Shown here piece after piece: positions 33,214 through 40,899 of a stretch of DNA of 64,000 bases. A program made the position numbers and the translations under genes. The notes under the pieces were generated by a model. It was not told where the DNA came from. It saw nothing but the letters and a program-made list of their open reading frames with translations, and searched no databases. How positions within the stretch are numbered: position 1 is the first letter of the stretch; each line of letters begins with the position of its first letter. This DNA is from Amycolatopsis anabasis (GTDB taxonomy: Bacteria > Actinomycetota > Actinomycetes > Mycobacteriales > Pseudonocardiaceae): contig NZ_VTHK01000046.1 of NCBI RefSeq assembly GCF_009765355.1, positions 1 to 64,000 of the forward strand, read 5' to 3'.

Positions 33214-33936
33214 TCAGAAGGTGATCTGGTCGCCCTCGGGCACCGTGACCTCGACCCAGCGCCGCCACTCCGCGACCAGGCCCCGGTTGTCCTCGCTGGA
33301 ATGCGCCACGAGCAGGTCCCCGGACCGCACGATGTGCTTGCGCATGGCCCGTTCGGCCGCGACTCCGTCCCGTTTCCGCAGGGCTTCGATGATCGCCCAG
33401 TGGTCCTTCAGCGCGGTTTCCACCGGCTGGTACCGCGGCACGCTGTGCCGCCCGTCGAGGGTCAGCGTCTGCCGCAGTTCGGCGACGAACTTCGCGAGCC
33501 GCAGGTTTCCGCTCGCGCGCAGGATCAGATCGTGCAGGCGCTCGTCGGCGGCGAAGTATTCGGGTCCGCCGTCCGCGCGGTCCTCCATGATCTGGAACTC
33601 GGCGGCGAGCGCCTCGTCGTCGCGGCTGGTCATGACCGCGGCGGCGCTCCGGCACGCGGGCGGCTCGAGCAGCACGCGCAGGCTGCACAGCTCGACGATG
33701 CCGCGCCCGTCCGGGCCGAGCACCCGGGCGCCGCGGTTGCGTTCGATCTTGACCAGGCCCAGGTCCGCCAGCTTGAGCAAGGCCTCGCGCACCGGGGTCC
33801 GGGACGCCCCGAACCGCTCCCCCAGTTCCCGCGACGAGTAGAGCACCCCGCGTTGGAGCTGACCGTCCCGGATCGCGTCGCGAATGTCCGCGGCGATCTG
33901 CTCGGACTTGCTCTCGGCTAGCGCATCTGAGGTCAA
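33214..33936 (-). CDS. GntR-family (FCD/FadR-type) regulator
   Basis: A 240-residue regulator. The winged helix is at about residues 12-75 (RELGERFGASRTPVREALLK) and an FCD-type helical ligand domain follows (FAADERLHDLILRASGN; DHWAIIEALRKRDGVAAERA). It sits between the catabolic operon and the transporter and likely represses both through the shared dyad. The TTG start at 33936 was chosen because GGGGAG lies just upstream; a longer frame to 33963 has no ribosome site. Confidence 0.9.
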   Translation of the reverse strand: MTSDALAESKSEQIAADIRDAIRDGQLQRGVLYSSRELGERFGASRTPVREALLKLADLGLVKIERNRGARVLGPDGRGIVELCSLRVLLEPPACRSAAAVMTSRDDEALAAEFQIMEDRADGGPEYFAADERLHDLILRASGNLRLAKFVAELRQTLTLDGRHSVPRYQPVETALKDHWAIIEALRKRDGVAAERAMRKHIVRSGDLLVAHSSEDNRGLVAEWRRWVEVTVPEGDQITF

Positions 33937-33944
33937 GTGACTCC

Positions 33945-34000
33945 CCGGCCCACGGCCGAGCAAGCAGGTACGCGGCCCGGCCCGCTCGGCCGTGGGCCGG
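33945..34000 (-). terminator. hairpin terminator after MFS transporter
   Basis: Perfect 17-bp arms, 33945-33961 (CCGGCCCACGGCCGAGC) and 33984-34000, with a 22-bp loop. It starts just past the transporter stop at 34018 and precedes the GntR gene on the same strand. Confidence 0.65.
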
Positions 34001-34017
34001 GCCTCACAGCATAGCCG

Positions 34018-35385
34018 CTACCTGCTCGGCGACGGGCCGGACACGTCCGGGACCGGAAGGTTCGCCGCCTTTCCCGGCGCCCGCCGGGCGGACCGCCAGA
34101 GCGCGGCGATCACCACCATCGCCAGGACGTTGGCGAGGATCATCACGGTCATCGAAAGCCCGGCGTTCCCGCCGGTGGCGTCCTGGATCCAGCCCACCGC
34201 GAAGGGGCTGACGAACCCGGCGGCGTTGCCCAGCGAGTTGATCAGCGCGATGCCGCTCGCGGCGCCCGCGCCCGCCAGGAAGGCCGTGGGCAGCGACCAG
34301 AACAGCGGTTTGGCCGTCTGCGCGGCCATGGTCGCGATCGTGATGGCGCAGAACGCCAGCGCCGGGGTGCCCAGGCTGACCGCGGTCACGATGAAGGTGA
34401 CCACCGAGATGCCGAGCGCGATCATGACCGGCTTCGACGAACGCTCGTCCCGCACCAGGCGACCGGAGAGGTACATGCAGATCGCGGCGAGCAGGAAGGG
34501 CACCGCGGACAGCCAGCCCACCTGGACGCTGGTCAGCGTCCGGCCGACGTCCTTGATCACCGAGGGCATCCAGTAGGTCAGCGGATACGCGCCGCATTGC
34601 AGCAGGAAGTACACCGCGGTGAGCGCGATGACCTTCTTGTTGCGGAACACCGCGCGGTGACTCGGCGGGGCGGTGGTCGTGCGTTCACTCTCCTCGGCGG
34701 CGAGGGTCGACACCAGCCAGTCCCGCTGCCCGGCGGTGAGCCAGCGGGCGTCGGCCGGGCGCTCGGTGACGGTCAGGAAGAACACGATGCCCAGCAGCAC
34801 CGCGGGAAGCCCGCCGATCAGGAACACCCAGCGCCAGCCGTCGAGGCCGAGGAAGTCGTGGAAGGCCGACAGGATCCAGCCGTTGAACGGGCTGCCGATG
34901 ACCCCGGCGAGCGGGATGGCCACCATGACGGTCGCGATCACCTTGGTGCGTTCGGCGTTCGGGAACCAGCGCGTGAGGTAGAGCAGGATGCCCGGGAAGA
35001 ACCCGGCCTCCGCGACCCCGAGTACGAATCGCAGCACGTAGACCATTTCCACGTTGGGCACGAAGGCCATCGCGGCGGCGATGATCCCCCAGGTCACCAT
35101 GATCCGGCTGAGCCAGATCCGGGCCCCGACCTTCACCATGATCATGTTGCTGGGGACCTCGGCGAGCACGTACCCGACGAAGAAGATCCCCGCCGCGAAC
35201 CCGTACTGCGCGGCGGTCATGCCGAAGCTCTGCTCCAGCCCGAACTTCGCGAAGCTGATGTTGATCCGGTCGATGTAGCTCACGATGTAGCCGAGCATCA
35301 GCACCGGGACGACCCTGCGGGTCACCTTCCGCATGGTGGCGGCCCGGGGTGAATCGTCCGGGGACTTCTCGCCTGCACGCGCCAT
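34018..35385 (-). CDS. MFS transporter, anion:cation symporter (ACS) family
   Basis: A 455-residue membrane protein with 12 predicted helices. ACS-type features are GYIVSYIDRINISFAKFGLE (helix 1), GYVLAEVPSNMIMVKVGARI and GVAEAGFFPGILLYLTRWFP (helix 4). ACS members import carboxylates such as tartrate, galactonate, glucarate or hydroxyphenylacetate, which fits a hydroxy-acid pathway. ATG 35385 follows AGGAGG. The promoter carries the same dyad as the catabolic operon. Confidence 0.93.
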   Translation of the reverse strand: MARAGEKSPDDSPRAATMRKVTRRVVPVLMLGYIVSYIDRINISFAKFGLEQSFGMTAAQYGFAAGIFFVGYVLAEVPSNMIMVKVGARIWLSRIMVTWGIIAAAMAFVPNVEMVYVLRFVLGVAEAGFFPGILLYLTRWFPNAERTKVIATVMVAIPLAGVIGSPFNGWILSAFHDFLGLDGWRWVFLIGGLPAVLLGIVFFLTVTERPADARWLTAGQRDWLVSTLAAEESERTTTAPPSHRAVFRNKKVIALTAVYFLLQCGAYPLTYWMPSVIKDVGRTLTSVQVGWLSAVPFLLAAICMYLSGRLVRDERSSKPVMIALGISVVTFIVTAVSLGTPALAFCAITIATMAAQTAKPLFWSLPTAFLAGAGAASGIALINSLGNAAGFVSPFAVGWIQDATGGNAGLSMTVMILANVLAMVVIAALWRSARRAPGKAANLPVPDVSGPSPSR

Positions 35386-35456
35386 CTTGACCTCCTGTCG
35401 ACGGTGACAAAAAGGACCTTGGCAACCCACCGAAGCAGAGTTGGATGCCAGTCGTG

Positions 35457-35473
35457 AGTAGTGGCATGCTACT
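35457..35473. promoter_or_regulatory. GntR operator candidate of the MFS transporter
   Basis: AGTAG-TGGCATG-CTACT (35457-35473) contains AGTGGCATGCTACT (35460-35473), the sibling of the operon site at 33154-33167. It lies 72 bp upstream of the transporter ATG. Confidence 0.65.
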
Positions 35474-35538
35474 TATCGGCACATGCTCAGGCAAGCGAGG
35501 AAACAAGGCGATCGGCTGACGGCCCGCGACTGCGGGCG

Positions 35539-36666
35539 TCAGCCGATCTGGCCGCGGTAACCGGCCATCTGCTCGACCAGTCCCCGCGGTGCGTCCGGGC
35601 GGAAGCACAGGTCGAGGTTGGCCGCGGACTCGGCCGCGGCGGCCTCGCTGCGGGGGAAGAGCGTTTCCTCGTAGGACGCCAGTGCTTTTTCGGGATCGCC
35701 GGGATGCGCCGCGATCGCGGTGGCGAGTTCGGCGCCGTCGAGCATGGCGAGGTTGGCACCCTCCCCCGCGAACGGGGACATCAGGTGGGCGGCGTCGCCG
35801 AGCAGGGTCACGCCGGGGGTGCGGGCCCAGCGGTGGCCGATCGGCAGGGCGTGGATCGGGCGCGGGACGAGCGGGCCGTCGCTGTCGGCGATGAGTGCCC
35901 GCAGCCGCCCGCTCCAGCCGGTGAAGTGCGCCAGCAGGCTCGATTTCGCCGCCGGGGCGCCGGAGGTGGCCCAGTCCGCGGGGGCCTTCAGCGCGATGTA
36001 GACGTGCAGCGCGCTGCCGTCGCGGTGGGCGAGGAAGCCCTTCTCCTCGCCGAGCGCGAACATCATGCCGGAGCCGACCAGGGCGGCGCTGTCCGGATGG
36101 CGGGTGTCGGCGTCGAGCAGGTGCGCTTCGGCGAAGGACAGGCCGGAGTACGCGGGGGTGGCGTTCGAGACCAGCGGCCGCACCTTCGACCAGGCCCCGT
36201 CGGCGCCGATCAGCAGGTCGGTGGTGAACGTGCCGCCGTCGGCGAGGGCGACCTCGTGGCGGCCGTCGCCGAGCGGGCGGGCGGCGGTGACCTTGGCGCC
36301 CCACCGGATCGTGTCGCCGGGCAGCGCGGTGCGCAGGAGGTCGCGCAGGTCGCTCCGGTTCACCTCCGGCCGGTCGCCGCCGTCGTCGGAGTCCGCCAGC
36401 CGGACTTCCGCGTCCTTGCCGAGGATGCGCATGGCCTGGCCCCCGGGATGGATGATCCCGAGAAACTCGTCGTGGAGTCCGGCGGCCCGGAGCGCGACCT
36501 GGCCGGAGTCCTCGTGGATGTCCAGCATGCCGCCCTGGCCGCGGGCGGTCGGTGCGGCGTCGAGGTCGTAGACGGCCGCCTCGATCCCGTTGCGGTGCAG
36601 CACGCGGGCCAGCGTCAAACCGCCGAGCCCGGCGCCGATCACGGCGATCGGCTGGTGTTCGGACAT
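35539..36666 (-). CDS. TetX-like FAD-dependent monooxygenase
   Basis: A 375-residue flavoprotein hydroxylase. The FAD dinucleotide motif is IAVIGAGLGGLTLARVL at the N-terminus, the DG motif is LLIGADGAWSKVRP, and the GD motif is VTLLGDAAHLMSPFAGEGAN. The sequence resembles TetX and other group A monooxygenases, which also act on aromatics and natural products, so tetracycline inactivation is not implied. ATG 36666 (MSEHQPIA). It is 14 bp after the TetR gene on the same strand, hence probably co-transcribed and TetR-controlled. Confidence 0.92.
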   Translation of the reverse strand: MSEHQPIAVIGAGLGGLTLARVLHRNGIEAAVYDLDAAPTARGQGGMLDIHEDSGQVALRAAGLHDEFLGIIHPGGQAMRILGKDAEVRLADSDDGGDRPEVNRSDLRDLLRTALPGDTIRWGAKVTAARPLGDGRHEVALADGGTFTTDLLIGADGAWSKVRPLVSNATPAYSGLSFAEAHLLDADTRHPDSAALVGSGMMFALGEEKGFLAHRDGSALHVYIALKAPADWATSGAPAAKSSLLAHFTGWSGRLRALIADSDGPLVPRPIHALPIGHRWARTPGVTLLGDAAHLMSPFAGEGANLAMLDGAELATAIAAHPGDPEKALASYEETLFPRSEAAAAESAANLDLCFRPDAPRGLVEQMAGYRGQIG

Positions 36667-36680
36667 TGCGGGTTCCCCTT

Positions 36681-37379
36681 TCACGAGTGGTCTTCGGCGA
36701 CTGGCCGGGGCGTGTGCGCCGTACCGTTGAGCAGCACGCGGAAACCCCACTCCAGCCGGGCCTCGCCGGGGCCGGAGAGCAGTTCGGCGCCGAGGGCGGC
36801 GATGCGCGGATGCGTTTCGGCGGAAGCACCCCGCACCGCGGCGGTGAGCGCGTCCCAGTCCTCCTGGGGAGCCCGGTCCGCGGTGGCGTGCTCGGCCGCG
36901 GTCGCGGTGGCGAACTGCAGCAGCAGATCGACCGACCAGGCCGCGCGGTCGGCCGGGACGCCTCCTTCGTGCAGCAGGGACAGCAACGCCTCGACCAGGT
37001 TCAGGTAGTGCTCCCCGGACGGGCGGGCCAGCAGTGCCGACTGGGCGAGGCCGGGATGCTCGAACAGCACCGCGGTGTACGAGGTCAGGACCCGCACCAG
37101 CCGATCACGCCAGTCGCCGCCGGCCTCGACCGGACTCAGGTCGACCACACCGAGCAGCGCGTCGAGCACCGCCGCGTGCAGTTCGGCGGTGTTGCGGACG
37201 TACACGTAGAGCGAGGCCGGGCCGGTGTCGAGCTCCTGCGCCAGGCGGCGCATGGTGACCCGGTCCAGGCCTTCGGTGCGCAGGAGCTCGACCGCGGTCG
37301 CGATGATGCCCGCCCGGGTCAGGGCCGGTTTCGCCGGGCGTTCCCGGCGGCTTCGCGGTGCGTCGGAGTGGGATACCAT
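36681..37379 (-). CDS. TetR-family regulator (class with TetR_C)
   Basis: A 232-residue repressor. The helix-turn-helix is GLDRVTMRRLAQELDTGPAS then LYVYVRNTAELHAAVLD (residues about 39-75); the C-terminal domain is of the tetracycline-repressor type. Three equally spaced 12-bp palindromes precede it and are its likely operators. It controls itself, the monooxygenase and, divergently, the SDR (inference). ATG 37379. Confidence 0.92.
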   Translation of the reverse strand: MVSHSDAPRSRRERPAKPALTRAGIIATAVELLRTEGLDRVTMRRLAQELDTGPASLYVYVRNTAELHAAVLDALLGVVDLSPVEAGGDWRDRLVRVLTSYTAVLFEHPGLAQSALLARPSGEHYLNLVEALLSLLHEGGVPADRAAWSVDLLLQFATATAAEHATADRAPQEDWDALTAAVRGASAETHPRIAALGAELLSGPGEARLEWGFRVLLNGTAHTPRPVAEDHS

Positions 37380-37393
37380 GTCGTCAAGCGTAG

Positions 37394-37435
37394 CGAACAT
37401 GTTCGTTACGAACAAGTTCGCTCCGAACGTGTTCG
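37394..37435. promoter_or_regulatory. three phased TetR operators
   Basis: CGAACATGTTCG (37394-37405), CGAACAAGTTCG (37409-37420) and CGAACGTGTTCG (37424-37435), each 15 bp centre to centre, between the TetR and SDR genes. Confidence 0.8.
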
Positions 37436-37469
37436 TCGACACGCGGCGGAGCAGGAAGCGGGTGGGGAC

Positions 37470-38390
37470 ATGACGTGGGATGTGCGGCGGCTGCCGCGTG
37501 CCGAGGGCAGGAACTTCCTGGTCACCGGAGGAAACGCGGGGATCGGCTACTTCGTCGCCGAGCAACTCGCGGGGACCGGGGCCACCGTCGTTCTCGGGAG
37601 CCGGGACCCGGCGAAGACCGAAGGCGCGATGGCCTCGATCCGCTCGCGCGTTCCCGGCGCGCGGGTGCGGCACCTCCGGCTGGATCTCGCCGATCTCTCC
37701 ACGCTCAAGGCCGCGGCGGACGCGCTGGAGCCGGACCGTCTCGACGCGGTCGTGTGCAACGCCGGAGTGCTGCTCGACCAGCCGGAGCGCCGCGAAACCG
37801 GCGAGGGCCACGAGCTGATGTTCGGGACCAACCACCTCGGGCACTTCGCGCTGATCCACTGGCTGGGGCCGGTGCTCGCGGCCGCGTCCGGGAGCAGGGT
37901 CGTCACCACCGGCAGCTTCGTGGGCAAGTCCGCGCGGCTGGACCTTGACGATCTGCAGACCACCCGGGACTACCAGCCGAAGCGCACCTACGCGCGGTCG
38001 AAACTGGCGCAGATGCTGTTCGGCTTCGAACTCGACCGCCGCCTGCGGGCCGCGGGCAGCACGACGCTGAGCGTGGTGACCCATCCCGGCGGGGCGCTCG
38101 ACTCCCTCACCCCGTCCCGCCCGCCGGTGCACGTGCGCACCACCGGCGACCGGCTGCGCGGCCTGCCCGCACGGGTTTTCCTCCAGGGCAAGGAATCCGC
38201 CGCGTGGCCCGCGGTCCGGGCGGTCCTCGATCCCGCGGTGACCGGCGGGCAGCTGTGGGGTCCCCGGGTGTTCGGTCTGCGGGGTGCGCCCAGGCGGGAA
38301 CCCGTGCGGGGCGCCCTGGCCGACACCGAGGTCGCGGCGCGCCTGTGGGCCGCCAGCGCCGAGCTGACCGGCGTCGAGCCGGGGTGCTAG
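37470..38390 (+). CDS. SDR family oxidoreductase (retinol-dehydrogenase-like)
   Basis: A 306-residue SDR. The cofactor loop is FLVTGGNAGIGYFVAEQLAG, then VVLGSRDPAKTE (NADP-type Arg), NAGVLLDQPERR, the Ser in VVTTGSFVGK and the catalytic YARSK. It resembles the WWOX/retinol dehydrogenase-like bacterial group. Substrate unknown; co-regulation with the TetX-like monooxygenase suggests a shared detoxification task. The 3' end overlaps the convergent metallo-hydrolase by 4 bp. Confidence 0.92.
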   Translation: MTWDVRRLPRAEGRNFLVTGGNAGIGYFVAEQLAGTGATVVLGSRDPAKTEGAMASIRSRVPGARVRHLRLDLADLSTLKAAADALEPDRLDAVVCNAGVLLDQPERRETGEGHELMFGTNHLGHFALIHWLGPVLAAASGSRVVTTGSFVGKSARLDLDDLQTTRDYQPKRTYARSKLAQMLFGFELDRRLRAAGSTTLSVVTHPGGALDSLTPSRPPVHVRTTGDRLRGLPARVFLQGKESAAWPAVRAVLDPAVTGGQLWGPRVFGLRGAPRREPVRGALADTEVAARLWAASAELTGVEPGC

Positions 38391-39115
38391 CCGAGCGGAT
38401 CGGGAACCGCGTCCGGGCCGCCTTGGCAGCGTTCCCCGAGCGCGCGCCACGCCGCGGCGCCTTCCGCGCCGATCAGCGGGTCGCCGTGCCCGAAGCAGAC
38501 CAGTTCGGCGGGCACCTGGGCCAGCCGAACGAACGATTCGCGGGCCCGGGCCCGGTCGGTGTTGAACGGACCGAGCAGCGGGCCCTCGGCGGAGTTCGCC
38601 ACCAGATCGCCGGTGAACAGCACGCCGTGCGCGGGAAGCCGGATCGCGATACTGCCGTCGGTGTGCCCGGGCGTGCCGATCACCTGGGCTCCCCCGCCGA
38701 ACCCGATCGTGTCGCCGTCGTCGAGTTCGGTGTCCACCGGGCACGGTGGCACGCTCGGGAAACCGGCGAACTGTTCGGCGAGCGCGCGTTCCGGTTCGGT
38801 CAGCACCGGTTCCGCGCGGGGCCGTTCACCGCGGACCACCGGGGCGTCCAGCCGGTGCGCGAGCACCTCGACCTCGCCCCAGCCGCGCACCTCGGCGGCG
38901 GATCCGGCGTGGTCCTCGTGGCAGTGGGTGAGCACGATCCGGCGCAGATCGGCGCGCCGGAAGCCGAGTTCGGCGAACGCGGCGGCCAGGTCCGGGCCGG
39001 AGCCGGGGATGCCGGTGTCCACCAGGGTGAGCTCGGATCCGTCCCGCCACAGGTAGGTCTGGCCGAAGGCGGGCTTGATCAGGTGCAGCTCGGCGCGCAG
39101 CGGAATGATTTCCAT
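38387..39115 (-). CDS. MBL-fold metallo-hydrolase
   Basis: A 242-residue metallo-beta-lactamase-fold hydrolase. The metal motif is IVLTHCHEDHAGSA (HxHxDH), followed by VIGTPGHTDGSIAIRLPAHG, VLFTGDLVA and CFGHGDPL. It is glyoxalase II/lactonase-like in layout; substrate unknown and class B beta-lactamase activity is not indicated. ATG 39115. Confidence 0.9.
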   Translation of the reverse strand: MEIIPLRAELHLIKPAFGQTYLWRDGSELTLVDTGIPGSGPDLAAAFAELGFRRADLRRIVLTHCHEDHAGSAAEVRGWGEVEVLAHRLDAPVVRGERPRAEPVLTEPERALAEQFAGFPSVPPCPVDTELDDGDTIGFGGGAQVIGTPGHTDGSIAIRLPAHGVLFTGDLVANSAEGPLLGPFNTDRARARESFVRLAQVPAELVCFGHGDPLIGAEGAAAWRALGERCQGGPDAVPDPLG

Positions 39116-39175
39116 GCCGCGTGACGGTAGCGCCCCACCCGGCGCCCGTGGGCCCGGTTCACCCTGGGCGGACGG

Positions 39176-40801
39176 CTAGACCTGTTGGCGCGCCCCGGTT
39201 TTCCCGTCTCCGGCCTTCGGCGGTGCGGTGGTCGCGGCGACCTGTTTGCGCCAGGCGGCGATCAGGCCGAGCGGATCCGGGCGCAGCAGGGACGCGGCGC
39301 CGTACAGGCTCGCGGCGACGACCAGGGCGATGAACCACCAGTCGTACAGCGCCTGCTCGCCGGTCGGGTAGTACACCAGGACCAGGAACACCGACACCGC
39401 CACCACGATCGCGAGGTGCCGGCGCCGCCAGGCGAACGCCGACAGGATCACGAAGCCCCAGGTCAGGTACCACGGCAGGGTGGGCGGCAGCAGGATCGCG
39501 AAGGCCAGGGTGGTCACCGCCATCCGGAAGATCGCCTCGTTGCCGCCGTGCCGGGACAGCCACCACTGCCGGATCCCGAACACCGCGAACACGCCGTAGG
39601 CGATCGCCCGGGCCACGGTCACGAACGGCGAGGACTCCACCGGCAGCACGAGGTGCACGATGTTGTAGAAGATCTCGCCGATGCCGGTCGGGAAGTTCAG
39701 CCAGTTGGCGATCAGGCTCGGCGCCTGCATGCCCCCGATCAGGCCCAGCGGGTTCAGCGTGCCGAGCGAGAGCCAGATGCCCGCGAAGAACACCACGCCG
39801 AAGATCGCCAGCGACGGCACCACGGCCCGGACGAACCGGCGGAAGAGGCTGCCGTCGGGCAGGTGGTTCGCCCAGACCCACACCAGGAAGGGCAGGGCCA
39901 GGCACGCCGTCGGCTTGATCAGGGTGCCGATCGTGACCAGCAGGATCGCCAGCGCGTGCTTGCGTTCCAGCGCGGCGAGCACGCCGGTGGTCAGGAAACC
40001 GAGCATCAGCAGGTCGTTGTGCGGACCGCCGACGAGGTGGATGACCATCATCGGGCTGGCGATGGCCAGCCACATGGTGATCGGCAGGCGGCCGCCGAGG
40101 TGGCGGACCAGCCGGGGCAGGGCGAACAGCATCCCGGCGAGCCCGAGCATGATCACCAGCCGGGTGGCGATCACCCCGGCGATCATGTTGTTGCCGGTGA
40201 TCGACACGATCGTCTTGGCCACCAGCAGGTACAGCGGGCCGTAGGGGGCGGGCGTGGTCTGCCACAGCGGATGCACGTTCTGCACCACGTCCGGCAGGAC
40301 CTCGAGCTCCGCGGGCCCGTGCGCGTACGGGTCCAGGCCGTACAGCAGTTGCGCGCCCTGGCCCAGGTAGGAGAACACGTCCCGGGTGAACAGCGGCGGC
40401 GACACCAGCAGCGGCGCCATCCAGCAGGCCGCGGCGATCAGGATCGGCCGGGTGCCGATCCGCCCGGCCAGGACGTAGCGGCCCAGCCGCACCCACGCCC
40501 ACACCACCAGCGCGAAGCCGAGGTACAGCACCGCGTTCGCCAGCACGCGCCCGTGCCCGTACCGGATCCAGGACAGCGCGCCGTGCCCGAGCACCGGGTC
40601 CCGGATGAGGATTCCGCCGGCGCCGAGGCCGCCGAGCAACAGCAGCGTGCTGCCGATGGTGCCCATCGCGATCGTGCGGTACGGGAAGCGCGAGGGCACC
40701 CGGACGCGGTCGACCGGATCACCGGCCGGGCGCGCCTGCGTGGTGGACGCATCGGGGCCGCTGCTCGCGGCTCCCGGTGCGGGGTCAGTCGTGGTTGCCA
40801 T
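39176..40801 (-). CDS. mptB: polyprenol-phosphomannose alpha-1,6-mannosyltransferase (MptB-like)
   Basis: A 541-residue GT-C-fold membrane glycosyltransferase with about 12-13 helices. The GT87/MptB feature is the acidic motif SPPLFTRDVFSYLGQGAQLL, with DPYAHGPAEL and PLWQTTPAPYGPLYLLVAK following. MptB builds the alpha-1,6-mannan backbone of lipomannan/lipoarabinomannan-type glycolipids in mycolata and relatives, using polyprenyl-phosphomannose outside the membrane. ATG 40801; an in-frame TTG at 40810 is an alternative. A long Pro/Ala cytosolic tail precedes helix 1. Confidence 0.88.
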   Translation of the reverse strand: MATTTDPAPGAASSGPDASTTQARPAGDPVDRVRVPSRFPYRTIAMGTIGSTLLLLGGLGAGGILIRDPVLGHGALSWIRYGHGRVLANAVLYLGFALVVWAWVRLGRYVLAGRIGTRPILIAAACWMAPLLVSPPLFTRDVFSYLGQGAQLLYGLDPYAHGPAELEVLPDVVQNVHPLWQTTPAPYGPLYLLVAKTIVSITGNNMIAGVIATRLVIMLGLAGMLFALPRLVRHLGGRLPITMWLAIASPMMVIHLVGGPHNDLLMLGFLTTGVLAALERKHALAILLVTIGTLIKPTACLALPFLVWVWANHLPDGSLFRRFVRAVVPSLAIFGVVFFAGIWLSLGTLNPLGLIGGMQAPSLIANWLNFPTGIGEIFYNIVHLVLPVESSPFVTVARAIAYGVFAVFGIRQWWLSRHGGNEAIFRMAVTTLAFAILLPPTLPWYLTWGFVILSAFAWRRRHLAIVVAVSVFLVLVYYPTGEQALYDWWFIALVVAASLYGAASLLRPDPLGLIAAWRKQVAATTAPPKAGDGKTGARQQV

Positions 40802-40899
40802 GTCGTCCAAGGAGATTACACACCGCGCTCATCTGGACTCGCGGCAGCGGCCGGTTTTGGCCATCGGCTCGCCGGACCGGTTGCGGTTTCACCGTTTCT

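Noticed and set aside
35539..36666. Tetracycline-inactivating TetX plus tetracycline repressor
   Set aside because: Family resemblance only. TetX-like and TetR-like proteins of this kind are widespread in soil actinomycetes with other substrates.
38387..39115. Class B beta-lactamase
   Set aside because: The HxHxDH motif is shared by the whole metallo-hydrolase superfamily. No signal peptide is present.
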